Source of the DNA: Quillaja saponaria
Lineage: Eukaryota > Streptophyta > Magnoliopsida > Fabales > Quillajaceae
DNA: 64,000 nucleotides
Direction of reading: 5' to 3'
Assembly: GCA_029379385.1 (NCBI GenBank)
Contig: CM055614.1
Coordinates: 1,240,001-1,304,000 of the forward strand
The notes beneath the pieces were generated by a model. It saw nothing but the letters and a program-made list of their open reading frames with translations. It was not told the origin of the DNA and made no database searches. The translations under genes and the position numbers were made by a program. This document shows, in pieces, positions 12,512 through 23,939 of the stretch; within the stretch, counting starts at the first letter, position 1, and the number at the start of each line of letters is the position of its first letter.

Positions 12512-13315
12512 CCTTGTGTTCAGTTTTAATTCCCAATATACCCTAGGAATTCGATTAAAAATTACGTAATAATGCCCTTGCCGCCACTGGGTTGTAAACT
12601 TGTAACTTTGAAAAAGAAAATTGAATTAGTTAGGTTGCTCAAGATCAACTGTAATGCTATTAACAAGTTGTTAGTTCAATAAGGTGAAATTTCATGTTTT
12701 AATAGTAAAGAGAAAAAGTTTTCTTTCGGATATATATTATTTAATTTTTTTTGTAAATAATAAGATAATTATCGTGTCATACAAAAAAATTTATATTAAT
12801 GTGAAACCCATTTAGGAGAGATAATGATAAGTGTTTCCATTAACAAAAAAAAATAAAATCTATGCTCCTAAAATTTATAATTTTGGCACGTTAATTTTGA
12901 GTACCATCCATATTTGGTAGTTATAAAGGGACTTGTGTTCAGTTTTAATTCCCAATATACCCTTGGAATTGGATTAAATGACTTAATAATACCCTTGCCG
13001 CCATTGGGTTGTAACTTTGAAAAAGAAAATTGAATTAGTTAGGTTGCTGAAGCTCAACTATAATGTTATTAATTAACAAGTTGTTAGTCCATCTCCAATA
13101 AATAATGTGAGATTCTATATTTTTATAGTAAAGACAAAAATGATCTCTTTGACATATAAAATTTATTTTCTCTATTTTTAAGAAGATGGTCCTCGTATCA
13201 TAAAAGATATCTATAAGTATAGCCATTACAAAAAAATAAAAATAAACTACCTATACTCCTTAAATTTATAATTTTGACACATTAATTTTGAGTATCATCT
13301 ACACTTAAAAATAAT
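12512..13315. repeat. Direct tandem duplication of ~400 bp upstream of the kinase gene
   Basis: Two copies spaced about 419 bp apart, at about 12512-12915 and 12931-13315. Both contain CTTGTGTTCAGTTTTAATTC, CCCTTGCCGCCA, the identical block GAAAAAGAAAATTGAATTAG, and end with AATTTATAATTTTG...TTAATTTTGAGTA. They have diverged by many substitutions and small indels. They sit 260 bp to 1.1 kb upstream of the kinase start. No transposon ends were recognised. Confidence 0.88.
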
Positions 13316-13479
13316 ATATAATTTAAGTAGTAATATATTTTTGAACTCATCGATTAAAGTTTGTACAATATCAATAATTTAAATTCATAAAAAAATATTT
13401 GTAACGGGGGATAATTATAAACCTTTAAGGACAAAAATTTGGTGAGGGATGATTCACTTCAAATAAGGGCAAATCCGGC

Positions 13480-14960
13480 GGGTTTTGATTTCTCCTTTAG
13501 AAACAACTAAACGACATTTCGCTTCTCTCGCTGCCCCAACTCCCTAAGATTTTGTCGTTTCTTTGTTTTCTCGCTATCGTAAACTCGTCGTTTAGTTTCA
13601 AGAGGTTTGTAAATAGAAACCGTTAGTTAGAGTTTCCTACCCACGCGTACCCGCCAAATTGCCCGTGTTGGTTTTCGTGAGTGTGTCCCCCGTTATCCAC
13701 ACATTTCAATTTCGGGATGGCAAAGAAAGATTTTTATTCAGAATCAAATCAAAATTTTGAAGATTGTAAGTTATTAACTAAGAAAATGGCGCGGCATTCG
13801 ATCTTCTTTTCCTCGTCACAGAGCTCCATTGCGGCAGAAATAGTGGAAGTGGAGAAAAATTCAACCAACAATTAGCAGACTTTGCGAACTCCACCTGTGC
13901 TAAGGGTCAATAAATCTGCTGCATTTGCGTTGTATTTGAGGTTATATGAAATCTCTTAGTAATGTTTACTATGAATTTTATTTTCATAATTCATATGATT
14001 TGTTGTTTACTATATCTTTTTTCCAGCTTACGTGTTGCTTTCATGTTGTCATTGTGAGACCAAACAAAAGATGCCTTCATGGCGTGGGAACTTTTGTAAA
14101 TGATTTAGTCTGCATCCTGAAAGTATTCAGTCAATATGAGACTTGCAGTTTTCGTTGTGATATTGGTTTGACTTGTTGACAAGTTAACAAAAGGAAAGGC
14201 AAATACTGCACGTTGTGTTCAATTTCTGGGTGATTGGTATGACCTTTAAGCTTCCCTTTTATCATCTTGGTTAGGGTTGGAGACGTTGGTTGGTTGCGAT
14301 AGTGTTGTCTGGTCCTTGAGTGTTTGTTGATGGCATGTAGATTTATTGGGAAAAAAATTAAATAAGTTTGTGAACTTCCTTGGACTTATAAAAGAATACG
14401 GGCGTTAATGTTTATATCTATGAAATAACTTTCTGTTTCCAACCATCTGGTAATTTTGCATTGACATAACTTATATTCTTGCTAATTATTTATTGATGTC
14501 CCTTTCACCTGTTCTTTTTTGGTGAGTGGCAGAAAGAAATTAAGGTTTTTTGACTGCAGGTGCCACATACAGTGTATATATATGTATGAGTTGGATATTG
14601 ATGTTTGGTCTATTTTTGGCAAATTTTTTCCTACAGGTGAACCATCTATTTCTAGTCTTTGATGTCACAATGAACGCAGGCCTAATCATTCTGAAGGGGA
14701 CTCTGATTATTCTTACTATCTTGACCATGGTCAGAAAGATAAGCACAAACATGGCCGCAGTAAGAGTTTTAAGTATTGTCGTGCATATTGATGCCAACAC
14801 TGGGCACCAGACACGAAGAAAGGAAAAAGAGACTAAGAGGCTCACCGAACATGATGAGACAAACATGGGCTCTTGGATGAGCTGGACGCTAAGCACATAC
14901 AATAGTAGCTCTGTCAGTACAGGTAGCTACCTCACTTATCTTTTCTCTTTTTTCTTCTAG
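13480..14960 (+). pseudogene. Possible decayed gene of unknown family
   Basis: From about 13500 the composition looks like a plant 5' leader (CT-rich, TTCGCTTCTCTCGCTGCC), followed by an ORF at 13681-13875 (64 codons) that stops and would read on as QTLRTPPVLRVNKSAAFAL after the stop. A second coding-like patch at about 14670-14860 gives a hydrophilic stretch with SEGDSDYSYYLDHGQKDKHK and GRSKSFKY, interrupted by stops. CAG splice acceptor-like sequence precedes the second patch. I do not recognise the family. The pieces suggest a broken gene or transposed gene fragment, but chance coding cannot be excluded. Confidence 0.3.
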
Positions 14961-15229
14961 AGATAAGCATGTTCTCTTCTTGATTTTATATATGCATTGT
15001 GCATTTTCTATTGTTCCTTCCACAATATATTGAGGCAAAACTGAAGTAAACACATAATTTTGTGTTATCCTAATCAAAACTGAGAGAATTTAATTTATTG
15101 AGGGACCAATTTAGCTTCTGGTTTTCTCATTCTAACTAAACATGTTATCATTCTCTTCCATGAGAAAACCAATGATCTTTATATTGTGCTCCTAGCCATA
15201 TATGACTGCCTTCTGATATTATGATTCGA

Positions 15230-17493
15230 TCATGTAGAGGTATGTTTTATTTCATCTTTCTGTAGTTCTTTCTCCATTATCTGAATGTGAAAACCATTTG
15301 GATATTGTAGACCAGGAGTTCGGATAATGTTTCCTCCTTTGATTACTCGCCACCTGAAATATTCAAATGTCAAATCGGTCACTCTCCTTCTACCTATTAA
15401 CTGATACAGAATCACGACACTCTTACCTGTGCTTTGTAACCAAGCAATGGAGAAAGACAGCCATCTGAACCTTTGTAAACTCTGTTCCAACACAAAATCT
15501 CATGCCACCACCAAAAGCCATGAAATGTTTAGAGGCACCATTTAATTCCATTCCCTGTACGCCATGGTATTTTTAAGCACAATTGTGAAAGAAGAGTATT
15601 AATTGTACACTCACGGCTTAGTCTGTTTATAATTTCCTAGGACTGAAAAGCTTGCAGGAAACTGAAACTTATCAAATGTGCGACCTACCACCCATCTCCA
15701 GGGGTTGAAGGCAAGGGGATCCTGATATTTTGCTGGGTTCAAGTGTACAGCTGGGGGGCAGACCATAATTGCCCAGCCTGCTGGAATGGTATATCCTGCA
15801 TTTAGGCCGGTTTATACTTCGTGTCAAATTGGTGTTTTTATGTCACAAAATAAAAATAACAGGGTATAATATGAGCATTATGTACCCTTATAATTAATTT
15901 CTCCAAGTGCTTTTCGGAAAATTCCTGGAACTATATTTGCCAGTCTCACTGTTTCAGTTTATGAACTGCAAGTGGAGGTTTGCCAAGTTTTAAAACATAA
16001 TTACATAGAAGAATCAGTCAATGACCCTAAAATATCTTTTCTTGTATGACAAGAACTGAAAATCTTGACCCACCTGAAATGTGAATGCCATTGATTTGTA
16101 TTCCTTCCATGTAACGCCAGAATTAGGATCTTCCCGTTGTTTTATAATTGCTTCGTGTTCTTCCTGGTAAAAGTACAATTTTCAGAACATGTTGTCTGTG
16201 TCATAAGATCTTAGTGGAAGCAAAAAAATAGTGCAATTTTTATAAATATACTTCTAATTGCTTGAGCGCCAGGGGGTGATCTGAAAGAAATTTAATGGCT
16301 GCAGTAAGAGCCAGGGAAGTCGTTTCAAAGCTGGCAAACAGCAACACAAACATCAAGTCCAGAGCTATTGCTTCTGTGAGGACTGTTCCCTCTTTCTGAA
16401 GCTCTTCAAGAACATAATCAAAAAAATCACTTTGTTGTCTTCTGGGCTTTGCCCGTCTTTCCTGCAGCATGTTCTTCAGCATTTTCATTGCCCTTTTTCT
16501 ACCCTGAGAGAAGTTAAATGAGGGAAAGTGTCTATTAGTGCTTAATTGTCAAGTTTTTTGAGGCCGCTGGTTAATATTCTTCTTCCCCAATGGATTGGCG
16601 TAGTATATCTTGCTAATATATAGATTAATTATGGAAGATTCAGGTTTACCTGTAAACATTTGTGATAAGCTGTTCCAGGAATGTCCAAAGGGAATGAGAT
16701 GAGTCCTTGTATGAACGCCACGAAACTGACCCTTAGATTCTCTGAGGACTTGTCCGGATCATAACTGATCAGCTTTTTTGCAGCCAGATCAAATATCATC
16801 TGTAAGTACCAAACTATTGTTAGACATGGAAGACTGGAGGTATTTTAGTGGATTTTCAGCAACAAAAAGAATAAAGAAATTACACTGGCAGTTGCTTCTT
16901 TAAGTTCAACACTGTCCTGAAATGACCATTGTTGTAATCTTCTACATGCAGCATGTTCAACTTCAGGAAGCATCTTTTTAAGGCTTTCAGGACCAAAAAG
17001 ATTTAGCACCATGTTCTTAAGGTACTTATACAAGAATCCGTGTAGGGAGCCCACGTTTTGTCGCCCGAAGATCTCTGTGAATGTATCTGGATACCAGCTT
17101 TGGAACAATTTTCCCTCTTGTTGGAAGATAAAGTAATTAAGATCCGGATCTGTTGATATTACTACAGGTCTTCCCACCAAGTTAGTCCTGAATATTGGTC
17201 CATACCTGACAAATAAAAAATGAGTGCAGTCAAAAGAAGGAATAAGATAACATAGTAGTACTCTGTGAACTAAAGTTTCGTAAGTTATCTGAAATATACC
17301 TTTCCATCCTTCCTTTGATGAAGGGAGGAATATCAGAAGTAGTGTTTGGGGAGAAGAACTGAAGGGTCTCTCCCAGAAGTGGCAAGCCCATTGAACCTGG
17401 TGGCAGTTTGCCATTGCATTTAGGATTTCTCCATCTGTAAACCCAATGTGTGGTGCTTATGATAACTAAAGCTGCAAGCCACAAAGCCCACAT
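15230..17493 (-). CDS. Cytochrome P450, CYP87A family (apparent 1-base frameshift in exon 6)
   Basis: Nine exons: 17493-17300, 17205-16884, 16799-16650, 16503-16252, 16163-16074, 15965-15886, 15795-15692, 15554-15427, 15353-15230. The intended product is 480 residues, normal for CYP87A. It starts with a membrane anchor (MWALWLAALVIISTTHW) and a proline hinge (KLPPGSMGLPLLGE). It retains the oxygen-binding helix region (LLFASFETTS), PERF-type FNPWRW, and the heme-binding loop FGGGMRFCVG with the cysteine ligand at about residue 418. The family includes CYP87A3-like enzymes, thought to be ER-bound monooxygenases acting on terpenoid or steroid-like substrates; the substrate here is unknown. The defect: exon 6 begins TTCATAAACTGAAACAGTG where the family has F-I-N-E-T-V-R. 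The extra C at 15957 puts a stop straight after FIN and shifts ETVR (the ExxR motif) out of frame. Everything else is intact, so this is a young null allele, a pseudogene or a sequence error. Confidence 0.85.
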
Positions 17494-20400
17494 CTTGCTT
17501 CAATATTATAGCAAGTTATGAGAAAGTACTTAAACTGAGGACAGAACTGAAATGCTGAGCAGGGTTTGACAGAAAAGGTATGGGGACAGTTGCAGATTAC
17601 CAGAAGCGGAGAAAAGGTTAAAGTGGGAAAAATAGGCAGGATGTAGAAGAAAGTGCTGGCATGTATATCAGCAACCGAGGAGATCTTAAATAGACAGACC
17701 AGCCTGCAGAGCTCGGCACCAGTTTGGAAAATAATATTAATTTTGGCATTCCCCTTTCTTTTTGTGTAAGTTAGTTTCTGAAAAAGCTCTACTAGCTGTA
17801 GTTGAAGATAAATATCTAATAATTAGAATCATATCTGTCTATATACCACTAATTATTTATTTCTTTTGTAACGAAAATACAGAAATAGTTTCACCGTCAG
17901 GTCAAAATATCATGTGTCTTTACTTACAAGAGATTTGAACATTAAAAATTAGCACCAAAAGAGATGTCACGAATCACCATAGCTTAAACTTAAAGACCTT
18001 GATGTTGAGACTGAAGCAACTTTCTATTGAGCTAACATCTCATTGGCATTAACTAATTATCCTTTGTCAACGACATTTATAGAGTTTTGGTTTATATCAA
18101 TGCATTTATGAAGCTTATAGGATTCTTCATCCAGCCTGATTATCTGTATTTTAAAAAAAAAAATTTGATTTAAGATGAAGTGTCCTATACTTTAAGGGTT
18201 TTCACCTCTTATCAAGATCATAAAACACTATGACAGATATGATGTGTGATGTTGATGCCATACATTCTGGTTTTGTTACTTCATTTATATATACCTGAAA
18301 CAAGATCTTCTGCTCTAATTTGAGTGTCATCTTCTAAAAATGCCGAAGTCTTGATGTTAATGCATACATCACTGATGATTTCACTTGGAGGTTTCTAGAA
18401 ATGCACTGCAGCTACTGTTCAAGTTTTTGTTATTATTTCATGATGGCAATTTTTAAGAGCTCGTAACCTATACACTAGCTTGTTGATCAGGTTAACACAG
18501 GGATACACATTGAGCAGCGACCCTTCTTCCCATTGAGCCACGGACTTGCCCCCAGTGCAGCAACTACCATGATGTAGGTGGGTCACTTACAGATTTTTAC
18601 CACTATAAATTTACCCTTTTAGTCACAATCATGACTAAATGTCCCCATAATGGAGTTTCACAGGTATCTTTTTACAATGTCAAAAATGGTCAAAAACCGT
18701 GACATGTATATGTACCGTACTAACAACGCATTCTCTTTTTTATTTTGTAATTTATATATATAAAGTTTGATATGAAGAACAGTTTGTCTTTGAACCTCGA
18801 AGGTTGGATCTGTCTCAAGCATAAGACTCTCAAAGTCCCACGTATGCCCAATTGTTTTTTTAGTCCTTGACTGTCAAAGCTTCATTAAAATATCATTTTC
18901 TTAGGCCTTGGCTATGTGGAAAGACGTAGTCAAAAATTTTCCTTCAACGAGTTGGGATGTAGTTATAATTGCCTACATTCACTTTTCTTTTGTTTTCGTT
19001 GTAGCTTACATTATTGGTGAAGTAGTATGCATTAATAATCGAAGTAGCTCCAACTTTGAAAATAATTTCTTATAAACTAAACTATATCCCAAGTTAACAT
19101 TAAAAAAAAAAAAAAAAAAACTATTTTCCTGCAACTTATAGCTTTTATTTTTGTCAGCATGAGGAAGCAACCGCAACTCGTACAAAGGAAAAGAACTACC
19201 CACCGGCAACCTCACTAAGGATAACTTCGTTTTATAGCTAGAATTAAATTACTTTTACAATGTTTTTGAAGAAAATGATAAAAAAATATAAAGGGCCATT
19301 GAATCAAGCAAGCAGGGAATGCGGCCTAGTCAACATGACACGCCTGATAACTTGGAAAATACGAGCTTCCCTGACTTGCAGAACAATCAAAATTCCATGG
19401 AAGCAATAATGCGAAGTAACATTGTTTCTTGCATAATGAAAGGCACATGGCACTTTTGCAGTCATAACGCAAATTCAGGTTCAACCAGCTTAACACTATA
19501 TTTATTCAGATCCAACGTTTATGCTGAGTTACCCAATCTTCACCATCGCTTATTCTCGGAAGGTTACGTTTTCTTCGTATACAACATTATTGTTACATAC
19601 CACACTACCATTAGGCATGAAAATGTACATTTACAAAATTAACATCAAAGCAAGTCTGAGATAACTAAACATGACAAGTAAAGTCTTACCAAAATGAAAA
19701 GAAAAGAATATGACTTGTAAAGAAACATTAATGTTGTGTGACAACTGACAAGCTTCCTAGTTACTAGGCATGTTTAAAAATCAAGAAGTCCCATTTCAGA
19801 AAAATAAATAAATAAGAACCATTCAGTTAAAAGGGACCCAAGGGCTGAAACTGCGTCCTTACTATCAATCATTGAATCTCATCCCTCATCATAGTGGTGC
19901 CTGAGACCTCTAAATTGGAAGTCTCACTATAGTATCTTCTTGGGCAAGACAGTAGTCGATCTTCTACTCTAAGTCTAAGGAATACAAGGTTCAGGTAGGA
20001 CCCCTTTTATTACATATGAACCCAGCCCAGACTCTGCGAGCCAGTGCTAACTGCTATCTTCTAATGGACGCCATTGAGTGTGTATTCAGAAAATCGAACA
20101 ACCAAAGTATGTCTTTTGTGGTCCTATTCATAATTCAACAACAATCCAGCACTAAATAAATAAGCCATCAATTTACCTTAGGATAGATAAACATCAAATA
20201 ATGTGATTAGAGCTGTGAACAATAATTATGCATCACTCAAAAATTAATTAGTAGTAATTTACAGCATTAAGAGAAAAAGAAAAATAGGGTACAACACTAT
20301 TATTTGTCAAAAAGTAACAAGAAAAAGGCAGCGGGAAAAGTTTAAGTGCAAAATTAATGATTTTATATATGTTTCCAAGCAGAATGCTTTTCAAATACTG

Positions 20401-20578
20401 ACCATGTGAACCATGCATCCAAACACTGACCAGATTGCCAAATGTGCCTCAGAAAATGCAACCATCGAGATAAGCAATGGCCAAAACAGTCATACCAACA
20501 CAAATTTTGGGCCGTGGAACTCTGGGGCAACTAGAAAGGCTGAATGATCAAATAGATGGGAAGAGTACCAAGAAGTGC
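17494..20578. other. Intergenic: P450 promoter side and PIG-U 3' side
   Basis: Contains the presumed P450 promoter (upstream of 17493), an 18-A run near 19103-19120 and ordinary AT-rich DNA. ORFs of 69 codons (19006-19215, minus) and 107 codons (19319-19642, plus) show no motif I recognise. No convincing gene is seen. Confidence 0.5.
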
Positions 20579-21163
20579 TTAAGACTTCACATTTTCAGGC
20601 TTTGTAGTGGATAGCTTTCTAACCATTCTGTCATGATTGAGCATCGCACTGACACTCTCGACCACCAGAATGATCTACCCAGAAGTCCAGAATTCAGATC
20701 AGAAATAAAAATAATAAACTCATACTATAGCATTCGCAGGTGCCTAACAATCATTTATTTATTCACTTTATCGATCCTAAGAAGCTTTTGACAAGTTCGG
20801 AAGTAGGACCAGATTTCAATCATGAACCATTCATCGATTAAAATATCTCTCTCGAATGCTAAGTTCTTTTTCTTTTTTCTTTTTTTTTTGGTTTGCTAAT
20901 GTGCTAAAATTTGATCACACTTTCAAGAACTTCCCTAGATGGGCCTAGAGGGTGCCCTGATCATGCTAACAATAACTAGGAATTCATGTATATTTTTGTA
21001 ATGAAGTAAATAGCTTTTCAATAAGGCTACCCTGATGTATTTAAGGAGTACCAATGTACCAAAAAACAAAATTGATGTTATTTAAAAGAGCAAAGGAACT
21101 AGTTTCTATTTACCAAAAATCTCATTTCAGAAATATACAAAACTTTCAAATGAATGTCAACAA

Positions 21164-21167
<4 letters not shown>

Positions 21168-21201
<34 letters not shown>
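21168..21201. repeat. (AT)n microsatellite in PIG-U locus intron
   Basis: Uninterrupted AT dinucleotide run of about 17 units, 25 bp downstream of the donor of the minus-strand exon ending at 21227. Confidence 0.9.
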
Positions 21202-21206
<5 letters not shown>

Positions 21207-21442
21207 ATCAATCAGAGATAATAAACCTGAAAGCATAGGCCATTGCAGTTCCAAAGTAAAAGTTTGCATTGCCAGTACCCTGCCAGTTCCAAGGAATAAG
21301 TCTAGTTTAAGAACAACTAATATTTGACCATGTAGATCAGCTCATAGAGATACATACCCTCCATATCCACAGATTATGCATCACAGGGCTGAGGAGAGAA
21401 ACCGCAACATAACCACAAAACAGCAAGAAAGAAAACTTCACA

Positions 21443-21524
21443 TCTGGAAATAAAGAAGGATAGACTGTCTAAGCTGCCAAACAATGTGAAAACTTAAGAA
21501 AACTAGTGAAAAGATAACTTGCCT
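21443..21524 (-). other. GC-AG intron border in the PIG-U locus
   Basis: On the minus strand the exon ending at 21523 (ANELA plus G) is followed by GCAAGT, not GT. The next exon begins after TTCCAG at 21443 with ATGTGAAG, restoring D-V-K in frame. AG|GCAAGT is the standard strong form of the rare GC donor class. Confidence 0.7.
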
Positions 21525-23794
21525 GCAAGTTCATTAGCAAATAATCCTAGTAAACCCAAATATAGAGCTGAGTCACCAACCTTGTTAACATTTGATCAGA
21601 AGAAACAAAGGAAAATCAACCAGACTTGCAAAAACAGACAAGAAAAATTACAAAAAGCCAATGATGTTATGCCTGTTATTCTTGACAGGATGATTTTTAA
21701 TACGAAGCAACTAGAGTGGGACAAACAATTTCATCATCTGTAAAGTTAGTTAGTAAATTAGAAAAGAATGCAGAATGCATATCAAATGTATATAAGAAGC
21801 ATACAAAAAGTACCCATTAGGAGCCAACAATACAGTAGAAACATGCATGCCTCCTGAGCTGGGTATTTCCATTATGGAGATACAACGAGACTGGCAAGCC
21901 CTTCAGTTTTAGGCTTGCCTTTCTTTTTCATTTATATTTCTGTAAAGAAGGATTGCTTGTTCTCCTCCTTGTACTTCTCTTCTTCCTTAATAAAATTTCC
22001 TTTTTTATTTAAGAAAGAACATAGAAACAAAAAAAGAAGAAGAAAAAGTAGAAACACGCATGTAGAGATCATCATCCCAAAATGGATAGATTCAAGGAAT
22101 CCATAAACCTAAACAAATCCACAGTGAAGATTGATATCACCACTGTTAGGGTAACTATAAAGAGTATACGACCAGATTACAAGCTCAATAAAATTCAAAT
22201 CTAAGGAAGTATGGAACTTTGCACTTCTGTTGCACTACTTAAATGATTAGCAGCTGCTGCAACTAAGCAGCCAGAAGGATACATGCACATTTCAAGTCAA
22301 ACAACTAAATGCTATTCAGCAGATCTAATATCACAATTCTTTATCAAATCTGCAGAAGGAAATTATGAACATTTCTTTTGTATATACAGTTTTCGTGCTG
22401 ATACTCCAAAGGGAAAACATTCATCCAAGTTAAATAGAAAGCTGGCAAAAAGCAAAAAACAAGATAACTTACGGAAGATAAGACTTTAGCATTGATGAGA
22501 TCACTATGTAAAAAAAAGCCAGAAAGCATGGGCGGTGATTAAGCCAAAACGCTAGTGGAATTATCAGACAAAGAATATTGCCTTGGAATACTATCAAGAA
22601 GAAATTTCTGAAAAAATCAAAAACTTCTGTAAAGAAGTACCTGCATTCAATCACAAGAAGCTGACTGTATAAGTCTCCCATATCAATCAGAGGAGTATCA
22701 GTCAACATAACACTATACATGAAGCATGAGCAGCCATAAAAGGAGCATCGTGCTCCAATTATAACAATGATTAACTAGGGCATGGGCATGCACTATATGA
22801 ATCAATACCAACCAAGGTGAAGCAATTATTAAGTGCAGTGTTCAGAATAACAAATATTTGAAAACTAAAATAAAAGATGAGGAACGTTACCTGCATAACA
22901 GATGATTGGGCTGTCCTTCAATTCTGCACTACCAATAATTTTTCAAGGTCATTATACCATAATAGAAGATTTTATGCTTACTCACAACTAACTTAATAAG
23001 TTCATACATGGGTAAAATCAAATAGTTAACACTGTAGTATATAAGGATCTAGTTTGACCTTAGCTCAATTTTCCTGAAACAATGACTTCATGGCTTTGTA
23101 TATCAAACTAAGACTCAAAAAACAAGCAAAAATGAACCAGCAGTGTAACTAGAAATTTGAACTTTGGCCTTTCTATCATAATGCCAAAAATTGGTTTAAG
23201 CTTGTGTAGTCGGTACCTTTTAACTGTTAGCTGCCCGATAAGTGAAAGTAACAATGGAGAACCATGATACATTGATCCTGCGAAGCAAATAGGATTCAAA
23301 CATCTCGTATGTTGCAGTAATAGAACATAACAATACAATCTCATAATTTAAAATCACATATCAAGAAATGAATATGACTAAACAAACCTGCATAGGGAGA
23401 CATTGAAGATTGCCTCAACCAATAACCCTCAGCCACTGCACAAGGCAGAAAAATTAACAAAAATTAAGCACGAAATCTGAAACTAAACATGTAGCTAATC
23501 ATAGTAGAATAATGAGAGAGAGAGCTCTTACGGCGACGAATGCTGGTGAGGGGGGTGGAGACTTCGGGGCGAGAAGACAAATTGAGATTCTTGGGCAAAT
23601 ATATAAGAATGAGCCTGAAAATGATTGAAGCTACTACCCAAATCCAAAACCATGGCTGCTTCTTCCTCGTGTTCAGCTCTCTCGATTCCGTCATTTCGCT
23701 ATTTCCGCAGTGCGTTTTAGAGCGTTGATGAACCAAAACCGATCCGATTGATTCTAGCAATTTGTCGATGGAGCATTGCCTAAAACGACTTGAA

Positions 23795-23925
23795 TTATTA
23801 AATAATTTTATTAGGACATTATTTAAAATGGGATAGTATGTAAAAATTTTGTTTCTTTTGATGTTATGAAAATGCAAAATTCAAAATAAATTAGATTAGT
23901 ATATGAAAGTTCTTATATTGGATTA
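23795..23925 (+). repeat. Partial third copy of the 1.8-kb repeat, next to the PIG-U start
   Basis: Shares TTATTAAATAATTTTATTAGG, CATTATTTAAAATGGGA, TTCTTTTGATG.TATGAAAAT and AAATTAG.TTAGTAT.TGAAA with the interval 25509-25632 of repeat unit 1 and the matching part of unit 2. It is in the same orientation and begins about 100 bp upstream of the PIG-U ATG. Confidence 0.8.
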
Positions 23926-23939
23926 GTATTTGATAGATA

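Larger units (their letters stand above)
20579..23694 (-). pseudogene. GPI transamidase subunit PIG-U, central exons missing and frame disrupted
   Basis: Recognisable exons (minus): 23694-23532 (MTESRELNT..., with FPKNLNL-like YLPKNLNLSSRPEVSTPLTS), 23435-23388 (AEGYWLRQSSMSPYA), 23277-23217 (SMYHGSPLLLSL), 22923-22891 (IEGQPNHLLC), 22640-22473 (YFFTEVFDFFRNFFL, LNHRPCFLAFFYI), 21580-21523 (VGDSALYLGLLGLFANELA), 21443-21358 (SLLSPVMHNLWIWR), 21279-21227 (GTGNANFYFGTAMAYAF), 20674-20579 (ESVSAMLNHDR, then stop). PIG-U is a multi-membrane ER subunit of the complex that attaches GPI anchors to proteins. Between exons 4 and 5 only about 250 bp remain, with no trace of the roughly 200 residues expected there. 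Exon 5 ends one base short of the phase needed by the next exon, and the exon ending at 21227 looks 4 bases short. With the two frame breaks, a functional product is unlikely. The expected family sequence is from memory. Confidence 0.82.

Noticed and set aside
14540..14960. ORFs of 120 (minus) and 136 (plus) codons
   Set aside because: They overlap on opposite strands; composition is hydrophobic by chance and no family is recognised. A different plus frame looks more protein-like.
19319..19642. 107-codon plus ORF
   Set aside because: No motif, homologue or splice context recognised; codon content looks random.
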